DNA of 64,000 nt from Adineta steineri (GCA_905250115.1 CAJNOI010000008.1:697822-761821), one strand, 5' to 3'. Shown: positions 31,149-42,703, numbered from the stretch's first letter. Translations and numbers: made by a program. The notes: generated from the sequence alone by a model not told the origin.

Positions 31149-32194
31149 ATGGTAAGAATTCTATAAAAATTAAATGATGTTTATTGTGAAGAGTTTATTT
31201 TAGAGTACATTTTCTGCTTCAAAAGCTGAAGGTGAGAAAAAAATAATAAATAGAATGATAATATATTGTATAATTTGATCTATAAAGAATTTCGTCATGT
31301 ATTCGATTTATTCGACAAGAATGGAGATGGAAATATTGATGCCAATGAAATAGGGTTAGTAATATGCATACATATGTTAAATATTTATAAATAATAAATT
31401 ATGATAAAAGTCTTTGATAACAGAAAAAAAATCAAACTTGATTGTAGTATATTAGAATTTCTCTAATTAAAAATTCTGAAAGTCATATTCAACCTTGTCA
31501 AAAGATACATTTTAATTTCTGAAAGAATATCTGTAAGCATTTTATATTTATGTGTACAGGAGTGTTCGTGACATTAGAAGTTGACTGAAAAAAATATTTA
31601 TTTCAAATATTCTTGCTTTTTTTTAGACAAGTCATGCGTTCATTAGGATTAAATCCAACAAATAAAGAAATTGCTGATCTTATTGCTGAAGTAGATAAAA
31701 ATGGTAAGTAAAATATAAATGAAATTTTATTAGTACAATAGATTTTCTTAGGTAATCAACGTTTGGATTTTTCTGAATTTTGTGCATTTATGAGTAAACA
31801 TTGGCATGAACGTGATCAAGAAGCTGAATTACGAGATGCTTTTCGACTTTTTGACCGTGATAATTCAGGATATATAACGATTAATGAATTGAAACAGGTG
31901 AATATGATTTGATTATCAAGTTTCTTTTTTTTTTCTAAAAATAATCTTATTCATGTTAAGGTCATGCTTAATATGGGTGAAAAATTAAATCAAGAAGAAT
32001 TAGAAGATATGATGCGAGAGGTTTATTTAAAAATAATCCTTATTTTCATTATTTTACCTAGTTTTTATTCTATTTAGGCTGATGTAAATAGAGATGGCAA
32101 ACTTGATTATCAAGGTAATTTCAAAATTATTTATTTATTTTATGTTGTATATTCTATTATAGAATTTGTGCAAAAACTTCTTTCCACATCGTAA
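31149..32194 (+). CDS. Calmodulin-like protein with four EF-hands
   Basis: Calcium sensor of the calmodulin/troponin C family. Eight exons (31149-31151, 31204-31231, 31288-31354, 31627-31703, 31752-31897, 31961-32020, 32078-32114, 32163-32194) join exactly to 149 residues, calmodulin length. The first exon is the ATG alone, a split also seen in animal calmodulin genes. EF loops: DKNGDGNIDANE, DKNGNQRLDFSE, DRDNSGYITINE and DVNRDGKLDYQE. Loop 2 has Gln at position 6 where Gly is usual and may bind calcium weakly. Linker and hydrophobic residues are too diverged for true calmodulin, so it is a calmodulin-like or troponin C-like paralogue. Confidence 0.93.
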
Positions 32195-32961
32195 ACAACT
32201 ATTTTAACTTTTCAAAATTTTATTACTTTATTTATTTTAACCATCTTTTACGCATGCTAAACATTTTTATGTATTCATTTTACCCTTTGTAGGTTGACTG
32301 AAAAAAACTAAAATAAATATGTTAAAACGAAAAGTTTTTAACTCAAAATTTCGATCGAATGATAAATTCGATGTTGTAAATGAATCGTCTATGAATAGAC
32401 ATTAGAGATAAATGAAAGATAGAAGTTAAAAGTACGTGAAGTACTAAACTCTAAAACTACTGAACTAATTGTTATTGAATTTTACTAAAGAATAAAAAAA
32501 TCTAGAGATTTCGACACATAAATTTAATCCAAGTCTTAAATAACTATTTTATAATTATTATCAATTAGATTATATATAGATATATACGAAACTTACGTTT
32601 CGCAATCTTGCTTATAAAAAGTCAAAGACAGATGTGTAGCTCGTATTTTTTACAAGAATATTAGAAGAGTTAATTATTCTCTTTTCTGAAAGAAATGGTT
32701 ATACAGGGTTAAAATTATGGGCTTAAAATGCTGAAAGTTTGTCTGTCTGTCGAAGCCAATAAAAAAATCGGTATTTCATAAACTAATGAAAACTTATCGA
32801 TTGTCATTAGAAAATGATCCAACAAAGGTTTTTCGAGTCCAGAAACTCGAATCTGAGGTTATTTCGTAAAAATATTTTTGACAATCAATTTTTTTCTACA
32901 TAGGGTGGGTGTAGGTGTGTGTGTTTTTCCTTTACTCACATATACACTAGCGAGCTGCATT

Positions 32962-33329
32962 GGACTCAAAAAACATTTCTGAATCCGGTCAAAGAATTAC
33001 AAGCTATTGTATCATCTAGAATACTAACCCATTAGGCGGCAATGTATTTTGTAAAGAAATGTTTGCTCTTTCAGTCTATGTAATTCGAAACACGCTATAA
33101 TTCCCCATAGCTAAAATTTTTTAATGAATATAATCCAAGTTCAAACTTAGACCCGGACCGTTTTCTTTAAAAAATATTGACTATAAGAAACTGTAGTGTG
33201 TTTCGAATTACATAGACTGAAAGAGCAAACATTTCTCTACAGAATGCATTGCTGAATAATGGATTAGTATTCCAGATGGTACAGTGGCGTGTAATTCTTT
33301 GACCGGACCCAGAAATTTTTTTTGGATTC
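32962..33329. repeat. Large inverted repeat (foldback element)
   Basis: Two arms of about 132 bases, 32962-33093 and 33198-33329, are inverted copies separated by about 104 bases. The inner part is nearly identical: GTTTGCTCTTTCAGTCTATG at 33061-33080 recurs reverse-complemented in the right arm. The outer part keeps CCGGTCAAAGAATTACA with scattered changes. No coding capacity. It could be a foldback or MITE-type element or an inverted duplication; I see no clear target-site duplication. Confidence 0.75.
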
Positions 33330-33775
33330 GATTATTCTACGCAATTCTACAGGATTTCGTCGGCTATTGATAGAATCTGATGTAGGATCCTACATCGGAT
33401 TGGTCAACTTGTGCAACATGCATTTGCATGCTAATCAGTAGCACACGAAAATGAAGTCATGTTGAAGATTCCAACATCAGTTGTTTCTTGGACAAACCTT
33501 CAAATAATAAGTACAATATGAAAACTAACACAAGTGAGAAAACAAACGATTTCGGTTTTCTACATACTTCTCAACGAGAAATATAACATTAAAGTATCTA
33601 GAGAAGCATTTTTTCTTCAAAACTTGATTTCTATTGACTCTCAACGAACACCTCCCCTCCCCTGAGCTCTCTGACTAAAAAGACCTCAAATTCGAAGTCT
33701 CTGAGCCCAAAAGCCTTTAGATCAAGTTTTATAACGCATTTTATTTATATGATTCTCTACAATTCAGGGAATAAA

Positions 33776-33955
33776 AGAAAGTAATAAAATAAAATGTAAT
33801 AAAATGCAATAAGATAAAATATAAAAAAGTAATAAAATAAAATGCAATAAATCAGAGTAATAAAATAAAATGCAATAAATTAGAATAATAAAATAGAGCA
33901 ATAAAGTAAAATGCAATAAATTAGGGTAATAAAATAAAATGAAATAATGTAAAAC
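33776..33955. repeat. A-rich minisatellite
   Basis: Degenerate tandem repeat of an approximately 25-base unit of the form AATAAAATAAAATGCAATAA plus TTAG-like bases, repeated about seven times. The long open frame on the opposite strand is only low-complexity F/I/L/Y sequence made by the repeat. Confidence 0.75.
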
Positions 33956-34087
33956 AAGATAAAAGAGTCTAGTTGATAAAGAAATACTTATACTGACGCT
34001 CACGTGCACCCTCAATATTGCAGTAAATCACTTTCGATTGTTGACATATTTATTTCACGAAGATTCCTCCTTACTGAGCCACCAATG

Positions 34088-34097
34088 TATATATAAA
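34088..34097 (+). promoter_or_regulatory. TATA box of the secreted-peptide gene
   Basis: TATATATAAA about 95 bases before the ATG at 34191, with a CCAAT pentamer just upstream (34082-34086). It would place transcription start near 34118, giving a 5' UTR of about 70 bases. Location and spacing fit a core promoter; function is inferred. Confidence 0.55.
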
Positions 34098-34190
34098 GCA
34101 TCAGCACGACTGCAATATCATACCATTCTCATACTTTCTAAAAGTCATTCGCAACTCAATCTTCAAACATTCAAGCAATTGTATACGACA

Positions 34191-37100
34191 ATGCACATTA
34201 TGAATTACAAGATTTATTTGGCAGTCTTCTTGGTTTTGATGGCAACAAGCTGCATGGGACAGGGGCAGGACAACGGAGTGAATCAAGCTGCGAAATCCAA
34301 TAGTGTTGCTGACTATTTAATCAACAACCGTATGAATTCTTCATTTTCAACGAGGTTATTATTCTAAGCACAACATACAACCCAATATAATACATATCCT
34401 AGTATTCGAATTGAACCCTAGCAAATACTAAATTATCATGTAATCTCCATCAATCTCAATAACCTCCGATCTTCGCTTCGTATTGAGCAAAACTTTTGAA
34501 CAGAATCTTATTATGAATTATTAATTTCTCATATCTTCCTCCATCATGAAATGAAATCAAAATGTTTTCTTCAAACTGTACAAAATATTTGAATAAAATC
34601 TTGCTATGAATTATGTCTTTGTCGTATGATCTTCCATCGTGTAATGAACTAAAGATCTTTTCTTCAAACCGAACAAAATATTTGAAATGAATGTTTGTTT
34701 GAGATGTCCATTTGTCGCCAATTCTTCGACCATTTAATGAACTTAAAATCTTTCCTTCGAACTGAACAGAATATTTGAACAAAACTTTGATGTGAATTAT
34801 TCGTTTTTTCTGTGCTGCTTTACCATATAATTAACTCGAAATTTTTGTTTCGAACTAAACAAGTTATTTGGAAAGAATGCTTGTTTGAGCTGCTTATTTG
34901 CTGTTTATTCCTTCATCCTGTAGTGCACTCGAAATGTTTGGTTTGAACTAAACAAAATATTTGAATACATTCTTCCTACGTATTACTCATTTCTGGCGTG
35001 TTTCTCTACCATGTATTGAACTCGAAATCTCTGTCTGAAATCGAACAAAATACTTGCATACAATTTTGCTATGAATTATTTGTTTGTTGTGTATTCCTGC
35101 CTCTGGTAATGAACTTGTAATATTTGCTTCGACCTGAACAAAATATATGAAATGAATGTTTGTTCGAGCTGCTTATTTGTTGTGTGTTCCTGCACCCTGT
35201 AATGAGATTGAATCTTTGCTTTGAACCAAAGAAAGTATTTGAATAGAATCTTCCTATGATTTATTAATTTGTAGTGTCTGTCTCCACCATGTAATGAACT
35301 CGAAATATTTGTTTCGAACCGAACAAAATATTTGCATACAATCTTTTTATGAATTAATCATTCGTCGTGTGTTCATGCATCTTGTTATGAACTCAAAAGC
35401 TTTTATTTCAACTNNNNNNNNNNCAACTGAGCAAAATATCTGAATAGAATCTTCCTAAGACTTATTCATTTCTCATATCTTCCTCCACCACGTAATGAAC
35501 CCAAAATCTTTGTTGCAAACTGAACAAAACATTTGATTAGAATCTTAATATGAAGTATCTATTTGTCTGATGGTCTTCCAGGATGTAAGGAAATCGATAT
35601 CTTTCTTTATAAGTGAATAAAATATCTGAAATGAATGTTTGTTTGAGGTGTTTATTTGTCGTGTGTTCTTCTACAATGTAATATACTGAGAATACTTTCT
35701 TAGAGCTGAACGACATATTTGAAATGAATGTTTGTTTAAATTATGCATTTGTCGTGTCATTCTCCATCATGAAATGATCTCGAAATGTTTCGTTCGAACG
35801 GAATAAAATGTTTGTATAGAATCTTACTATGAATTACCCGTTTGTTGTGTGTTCCTGCAGCATGTATTAAATTCGAAATTTTTTTTGGTAACTGAACAAA
35901 ATATTTGATTAGAATCTTAATATGAAGTATCTATTTGTCGAATGATCCCCGTGATGTAAGGAAACCGAAACCATTGCTTACAAAAGAACAAAATATCTGA
36001 AAGAGATGTTTGTTTGAGGTGTTCATTTGTCATGTGTTTGTCCAGAATGAAATGAAGTCAAAATATTTGCTTCGAACTGAAGAAGATATTTGGGATGATT
36101 TTTTGTTTGGGCTGTTTATTTGTGGCATGTTCCTAGACCACATAATGAAGCCGAAATCCTTGTTCCGAACTGAAAAAAATATTTGAATACAATCTCGTAC
36201 GAATTACTCGTTTGTTTTATGTTCCTCCACCATGTAGTGAACGCGAAATCTTTGTTTCCAGCTGAAGAAAATATTTGAAGAGAATCGTCATATGAATTAT
36301 TTGTTTGTTGTGTGTTACTGCACTATATAATGAACTCGAAATGTTTGTTTCCAACTGAACAAATCATTTGAATAAAGTGTTTGTTTGAGCTGCTGATTTG
36401 TCGTATCATCCTTCGCTATTTAATCAGTTAGAAGTCTTTGCTTCAAACCGAATGGAATGTTTGAATAGAGTTTTAGTATGAATTATTCATTTGTCTTACA
36501 TTCGTTCATTATAGTTGCACATCTGTATGGTATTATTCATTTAGTATGTCCAAATACGTGGGATAGTTTAGAATTAGTGTGTTTTAAAGTTAGGAATAAG
36601 ATGATATTACAGTGTTTGAAACTAGTCATTTGAGAGGTGATTGGTTTTACCAGCTTGTTTGTTTATGTGGTACTGCATGTAAATTACGGATGTTAAATAA
36701 ACGTACATATGCTACTTCTAGTCGAAAGAAGGGTTTATTAATAAAACTTGAATATTGGTGAATAGGTTTTTTTCGGCAGCGTTCAGCGCCCAGAATGAAA
36801 GAAAGATTAAGATAGGTAGTGAGTGATTGATCGATTCTCGCGAGAATTAGGTGAATGGCAATTTTAATGTAGGACTGAATTGAAAAAGGTAATAACATGA
36901 TTGAACTGTAGTTTAGCTGCTTGGGAAACTGCTAAGTCCGTTCACTTTCCGTGGACTTGAGGGTGTAGGTGTGTTATCGTGGATGAGGCATTTTTTTCCA
37001 TTTATCATACACCGCACATCCACACACATATCCTTTCTTTTCCTTGTTATTTTAATAGTGAATGCGCCGAAGATGACAAAATTATGCCACTCCTACCTAC

Positions 37101-37947
37101 TATTATTGTCGTCCCGCCCACTATCGACATAACAACAGAAAGAAAAAAAAGAATAGAAGGATACAGAAAAATTTAGGATGTATTTACATGCGTTTTGTAA
37201 GTTATACTTAAGGCACTGTAAATTTTGTTCTACTAATACAGCTTGAATAAGGTAACAAACACTACCAAATAGACCTAAGATAGTTCCATATTAGTTCTGA
37301 TCCTCCGAACAGTTAGGTATCTAGGTCTATTACCGAAATGCCACAAATAAGAATAACATCGTTTCCTGAAAAAAAATTCCTATAACAATTATCCATTTAA
37401 GTGAGATTATATTTTCTTATCAAAACAACGATACATCTGATATATTTATAAGCCAGTGTGACTCAGTTTTAGGTATTTAGAATTATAATCAAATATCTTA
37501 TAATCTAGCGTCGTTCAATGCACAATTTTTAAATTCGTATGTTTCTAGGAAGAGCTGACCATCATATGAATTTGATAATGACACAGCATGAATCTGCACG
37601 AAGAAAAGGATTTTTTCAAAAGAAGGAAGCAAACGCATTTAGACGCACTGGAAGGTTAAAAAAATATTACATTCTACTGGATGACCTTTATAGATGAGCC
37701 CAGTTATTTCCTCGAAATAAGAAGAATATTTGAATAGAATCTTAAAAAATAAGGCAGGTATATTATATCAATACAGTCTGTCGATGATAACTGATTGAGA
37801 AAATGTTCTGATATTTTGTCTTGTCATTTGTACATTCTTCTTTGAGATTATCATTTGAAGCACTATATAACATTGAACTAACTAACTAATTTTCTTTTTA
37901 GGATACATGGTACAAACGCACATCATACCGAAAATCGAACATTTTAA
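34191..37947 (+). CDS. Small secreted peptide precursor, unknown family
   Basis: Not recognised. Three exons (34191-34329, 37549-37654, 37902-37947) join in matching phases (1, then 2) to 96 residues and a TAA stop, which is strong support for a real gene. Residues about 5-22 (YKIYLAVFLVLMATSCMG) form a signal peptide, so the product should be secreted. The rest is polar and basic and carries several dibasic sites: RR at 47-48, RRK at 64-66, KK at 71-72 and RR at 78-79. It is also histidine-rich, with HH twice and a C-terminus AHHTENRTF. This layout suggests a neuropeptide or other processed peptide precursor. No classical amidation site (GKR/GRR) is present, though TGR at 80-82 is close. A TATA box precedes it. 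Intron 1 is 3.2 kb and is mostly a 93-base tandem array. Function is inferred only from layout. Confidence 0.72.
34455..36520. repeat. 93-base tandem repeat array, about 22 copies
   Basis: A diverged minisatellite inside the secreted-peptide gene's first intron. The block GAACTGAACAAAATATTTGA recurs at a spacing of 92-93 bases; anchor positions include 34488, 34581, 34674, 34767, 34860, 34953, 35046, 35139, 35324, 35432, 35525, 35618, 35711, 35804, 35897, 35989, 36082, 36175, 36267, 36360 and 36453. Each unit also holds a TATGAATTATTCATTTG-like part and a CATGTAATGAACTCGAAAT-like part. Copies differ from one another at many sites, so the array is old. Since 93 is divisible by 3, the opposite strand shows a 31-residue periodic frame over 34456-34782, but other copies interrupt it. 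Confidence 0.93.
35414..35423. other. 10-N assembly gap inside the tandem array
   Basis: Ten Ns in the 93-base repeat array. The five bases on each side are the same (CAACT), and the repeat anchors flanking the gap are 108 bases apart instead of 93. Removing the 10 Ns and one CAACT copy restores exactly 93, so the gap most likely hides overlapping contig ends and no missing sequence. Confidence 0.9.
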
Positions 37948-38613
37948 TCAAGCACTATTATTATCAGGCATTATCTATTGCCTACCTTTCTCTTCTTCTA
38001 ATATCTTTTAGTTAGTTCTATTTTCATTATATACCCAACTATTTACCTTTCTTCTTTGATATTCTTCAATTTTTTTGCGTATTTTTTTTCCAAATTTTCA
38101 ATTCTAATAAAATATACACACCAATAACGTATCATGATTGTTACCATCTTGCGAACTATTTCAAATATTTACAATAATCAACACTAACGTAGGGATGTCA
38201 ATCAGCTGCTACCAGATGAGTTTAACAGTAATGAAAACTTTAGTCACTAAAGTTTAGTGACAACCGTAAAAACAGAATTTTCAGAGAAAAAGACTAATTT
38301 AAATGTAAAAAATCTGTTTTCGCTCTGTAAATATATAGGTTATGATACAGTAGAAAGTACAATCTAATAAATAGTATTTGATGGTAATTGAGTTAAAACC
38401 AGTCGAGGATCAAGCGAGTTCTCTCGACGAGCGTTACTTGTTTATTTATATTGTATCGAATATCTTTATTAATGAAAAGAAAAAAAGAACATTTACTATT
38501 CTGACAAACATACAATTTATTGTAATAGAAGTCAATTGCATATTAAAAAAAAAGGAAAAGACTTCACTTAAAATACATACAAATGAACTGTATAAATTTT
38601 TTTTTGTAATTTT
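37948..38613. other. Convergent 3' region of peptide gene and DCAF17
   Basis: A+T-rich spacer between two converging genes. An AATAAAATAT poly(A) signal for the peptide gene lies near 38106. Two overlapping perfect palindromes sit at 38236-38261. No gene seen. Confidence 0.55.
38236..38261. repeat. Two overlapping perfect palindromes
   Basis: AACTTTAG-TCA-CTAAAGTT (38236-38254) overlaps GTCACTAAA-G-TTTAGTGAC (38243-38261). The DNA could form either of two hairpins that share the central segment. It lies past the likely end of the peptide-gene transcript, so it could help termination; this is speculative. Confidence 0.5.
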
Positions 38614-40177
38614 TCATCTAGATCGTTGCAATGTAAATATTCGAAGTATAACTGTATGACAACTCAGTTCTTGTACAATTAATTTATCATGTTCATGCAT
38701 AATTTTTAATTGATTATGCTTATTATTCTTTTTAAAATTAATATCTTGACGACAAACACCAATAGGATGTTCAACAAGACGTATTATTGCTATGTCAGAT
38801 ACTTCAGATTCGAAAAGTAATGTTAATAAATTATTATAAGTATCAAAATAATGATCAGTTAAAACCGTTGATGATAAATCTAAAACTTGTTGAGGTGTTG
38901 TTTGTCGTCCATAACGTGTTATATGTCGTTCATTTGATAATCCTACTGTAGCTATTCCATCATCAATTGTATATAAATGTTTAATATTAGTTGATTCATC
39001 ATGAATTAATTGCCAAACATGTACAATAGATTCTCGAATATCGATAATACAATCATGATTATTATTTGTATCAATAAAATAAACTTGACTATTTGGAGAT
39101 AAATTATCAGTCCATGATCGTTTTAAATGCCCATTAGAAACCGGTAAAGAATCATTATTAATATGAAAAACGAAATAATCTTCGTTAATTCGTGTAAGAA
39201 AATGTTGTGTACTACAAAAAGCATAATCAAATAATGGACGCTCACAATTAAATGTAAATAAACATGGTGGACAAGAATTTATTAAAACATTGATTGGTAA
39301 TAATTCATTTGGATGATCTGATAATGAATGAGATTTTATTGTATATTCATCGAGAATAGTATGAAGTGAATATAGATTGCAACTATAGAAAAAACAGAGA
39401 ACAATTTCATAATAAAAAAAACAAATCAATTTACCAATTTCGTTGATTTTGCACGATAAGTAATTCATGTGTGATAGCTGCTTGTTTAAGATCTGAACCA
39501 AATATATGAGGTTCAATTAAAAATGCATAACTTAGCCATCGTGGCCAGATTCTTAATAAAATAAAAAGATGTGCACGTTGTTTATAACGTGTATGTATTG
39601 ATATCATATGATTTTGTTCATGATATTCAAATGATTTTTCAAGAAATTTTACTGGAATTTCACATTGAAAACATATACCAGTTGGTGGCATACGTGATTT
39701 TAACTTAAAATCATATAAAAATAAACGTTGATCAGCTGTCATTAAAATAAAACCATCTTGTTTCGAATTATTTCTTCGTTCAAAATCACTGTATGTACAT
39801 ATGCCAATAAAAACAATTTTTACTGTACATAAATCTTCACCAATTAAAATCAAACGATTTTTATCAATTACATATAGATGAAGTGTATTTAATTGTAATG
39901 TTAACATATAATGACCAAGAATAAATGTTGATTTATTTGGTAATAATTTATATTCAGATGTTTGATCAGATTCTTGAAATTGACATAAATAATTAGATTT
40001 AAGTAAACGTCGAAGACATATTTCGTTGATAATTGCTGATGTTGATAATGAGCAATAAGGACGAATATGATTTAAACATGAATGTAATGATAATTGTTCA
40101 ATAGAACGAATTGGTCGATGACTTATTAAAGAACGAATTCGATTTCGATATAAACAATTCGAACGAGATGATGACAT
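38614..40177 (-). CDS. DCAF17: DDB1- and CUL4-associated factor 17
   Basis: Putative substrate receptor of the CUL4-DDB1 ubiquitin ligase; a nuclear/nucleolar protein. Two exons (40177-39435, 39382-38614) join in frame to 503 residues, close to the 520 of human DCAF17. The best matching block spans the splice junction: PHIFGSDLKQAAITHELLIV then LYSLHTILDEY, against the human IFG..TLSHGILIV..LYSFQTI. A second is DYFVFHINNDSLPVSNG. The protein is beta-rich without clear WD repeats, as in the family. The minus-strand ATG is preceded three bases upstream by a T-tract and AG, a splice-acceptor look. Last gene of the seven-gene minus-strand cluster, 131 bases after ataxin-3. Confidence 0.85.
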
Positions 40178-40308
40178 GATCTAAAAAATGAAAATATACA
40201 ATCTTAAATTATTCTGTACTTATATATATATAAAATATGAATATCAAATAATTAAAAACTAAAAATAGCTATATCACAATGTTCACAAATAAATAAAGTA
40301 TACATGAT

Positions 40309-42622
40309 TTAATGGTAAGAATTTGGTGCTTGCGATATTATTGATCTATCTCTATTACCATAATGTTGAAGACGAAGTTTACGTAATTCTAAAAAAATAA
40401 TATAAAAATTAAAAATCGTGAAGATAATAGTTACATTATGTAATATTCACTCCTTCAAAATGAATTATGATACGATATATATATATGTATCTAATTCAAC
40501 AAGAATTTCTCGCTGATCTTTCGAATACAAATATGAAAATATTTACAAAGTATATGTTAAGCTTCTAATCCGCTCGAAGTTCATCTAACGCAAGCACTCT
40601 CGAGACAAAATGAACATTCCATAGAATAATATGAAAGCTAAGTTAACAGAGACAGAAAACTAATCCCTCATATATGAAGTCGATGTTTGTAGCACAGTGT
40701 TATTTCTAATAGCTTACCTTCAATACTTGGCATCTCTACTACTTTTGGCGAAAATGACTGTGTATCTTTTGATGATAATGAATTGATATTTGTTAGATGT
40801 GTTAAGTTTTCATCCTTAGGCGATATTGAATGTACATCAGTTGGAGTAGATGAATATATTATCATCGGCTGTGTTGAGTTTTCATTCTCGGATAATCGTA
40901 AAGGTGTGTAGGTGAATGGTAGTGAGTTCGTACTCTTTGACGACGATAATGATAGTTGTTGTGTTGAAACTTGCTCTGAATTCTTTGCTGGTAGTGGGAT
41001 CAATTCGGATGATTTATTAGCAGCACTATCTGTTACTAAACTAGCAGCAATGGCTCGGTCAAGTAATTGTTGATTTAGTTTTTCTGTAGAACCTTCGTGA
41101 GATGGAAGTTCATCATCATTTATTAGATGTGTTAACTTTGCATCCCTAGGCGATATTGAATGTACATCAGTTGAAGTTGATGAATATATTATCATCGGCT
41201 GTGTTGAGTTTTCATTCTCGGATAATCGTGAAGATGTGTTAGCGAATGACGATAATGATAGTTGTTGTGTTGAAATTTGCTCTGAATTCTTTGCTGGTAA
41301 TGGAATTAATTCAGATGATATATTAGAAGCATTATCTGTTACTAAACTAACAGCAATGGCTCGGTCAAGTAATTGTTGATTTAGTTGTTCTGTAGAACCT
41401 TCGTGAGATAAAAGTTCATCATCATTCATTCCTAATTCATTAAGCATTGATTGATACATAACAAGTTGCTTTAAACCTTTTTCCTTCTCTAATGCGGTCT
41501 TTGTTTGGTCTATTCGTTGAGTATCATGATTGTCAATTGATTTGTTATTTGTATTGGGCGGTTGGCTCTTAACAATACATTCAGATGTTATAGCGTTATG
41601 TTCATGAGACTTATTCTGACTATCAAGACTGGGCTCATCGATTGTATATTCAGTGACTGCTTGAGGTTGACGACGATGATCTGGACAATTAGTTTTACGG
41701 ATGGACGAATCTACAAGTCGAAAAAAAAACAATGAGAATGATAATGTTAAAGATGCAATAACCTGAGAAATCTGCAAGATCATCAATAGTTACACCGTTA
41801 GGTAAATATTGATTGAACTTTTTTCTAATATCTGGATCATTTGGATTCTTTTGTAATTCATCATACAAAGAGCTAGGTACTTTTATAACTGAATTTCCAT
41901 TCTTATCTCGATATTTCGTATCTGGATCCACAATTAATTTTGGTAAATCTTTCGTTAATAATGTATATTCTGCTGGACCGATAGGATTATCTGTCAGTTT
42001 CTCATCAGCTAAACACGCTGGTAAAGTTCCATATACAATAAATACTGAATAACCCTTTTCCGTTATAAAATTTAAATATTCTGTAAGTGTTCTATCCGAA
42101 ATTAATTCTGGTACATAATAATAGGAATTTAAATTAAAATAGTATGTACCAATTCGTCTTATAGTAAACCAATGAAGACCTAAGTTACATATATAAGCTG
42201 GAATACATTCAGGATTACTACGTGCTTGTTTAGCAATAGGATATTGGCTTGTATATGGGACTAACTCAATTTCAAATGCTTTCAATGCTCGTTGTAATAC
42301 TTGTATATTATAAAAGCCTGTATCTACAAAATAATAAACTCTACAAATGAAATAATTTCGAGAAATTAATCAAACCATCCATATTTTCAAGTTGAACTGG
42401 TGTCTGTTCCAATACACTTATTTCTTCTATATCGAGATTTCTAGATAAGTTTGAACTAATTGATATAATAAATAAATAGTATTTTATTTACCGAGCGATA
42501 TCATTTAATGCAGCAGATGAAAAGATTGGATTTTGTAAAAGATTATTTAATGCGTGTTGACCACAAAGTAAACCTTGTTGATGTTCATGATAAATACCAG
42601 TTCGATCCTTAATTTTATTCAT
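40309..42622 (-). CDS. ATXN3: Ataxin-3-like Josephin deubiquitinase with duplicated UIM region
   Basis: Josephin-family deubiquitinase acting with p97/VCP in protein quality control. Five exons (42622-42492, 42455-42376, 42323-41763, 41710-40718, 40388-40309) give 614 residues against about 361 in human. The Josephin domain has the catalytic Cys in GLLCGQHALNNLL (about 18-30), the His in LGLHWFTIRR and the Asn in FNLNS. The long acidic/serine-rich tail holds two ubiquitin-interacting motifs, LDRAIAVSLV and LDRAIAASLV. Each sits in one copy of a 102-109-residue direct duplication (about 41424-41121 and 41120-40797). The final exon (ELRKLRLQHYGN) resembles the p97-binding ELRKRR segment. There is no polyglutamine tract. 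The ATG directly follows a TTTGTAG acceptor-like sequence, only 81 bases from the TPGS2 stop. Confidence 0.93.
40797..41424 (-). repeat. Direct duplication inside ataxin-3 coding sequence
   Basis: Two head-to-tail copies (about 41424-41121 and 41120-40797, read on the minus strand) each encode DDEL(L/P)SHEGSTE..., a UIM, the phrase SSELIPLPAKNSEQ, and ENSTQPMIIYSS through SISP(R/K)D. The second copy has a short insert (KSTNSLPFTYTPL). Copies are very similar also at DNA level, so the duplication looks recent. Confidence 0.93.
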
Positions 42623-42703
42623 CTACAAATGAGAAAAAGTGTTATTATAAAACAAAATTCAAATAAACAAAAATTTTATTAAAGAAATGAAATTATTATT
42701 TTT

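Larger units (their letters stand above)
32195..34190. other. Repeat-rich spacer upstream of the secreted-peptide gene
   Basis: Two kilobases without a supportable gene. Contents in order: calmodulin-like 3' flank; a short hairpin TTCGAGT/ACTCGAA near 32828-32850; a GT-rich patch at about 32900-32930; a large inverted repeat (32962-33329); an A-rich minisatellite (about 33776-33955); then the TATA-containing promoter of the peptide gene. Confidence 0.6.

Noticed and set aside
32895..32932. GT-rich patch resembling telomeric repeats
   Set aside because: GGGTGGGTGTAGGTGTGTGTG is irregular and too short for a telomeric tract; no capped end or head-to-head arrangement.
33764..34015. Minus-strand open frame of 83 codons
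   Set aside because: It is only the reverse translation of the A-rich minisatellite (F/I/L/Y repeats); no start context, splice sites or family motif.
34456..34782. Minus-strand frame with a 31-residue periodic peptide
   Set aside because: It is made by three units of the 93-base array; other units of the array break the frame and the region lies inside the intron of a well-supported plus-strand gene.
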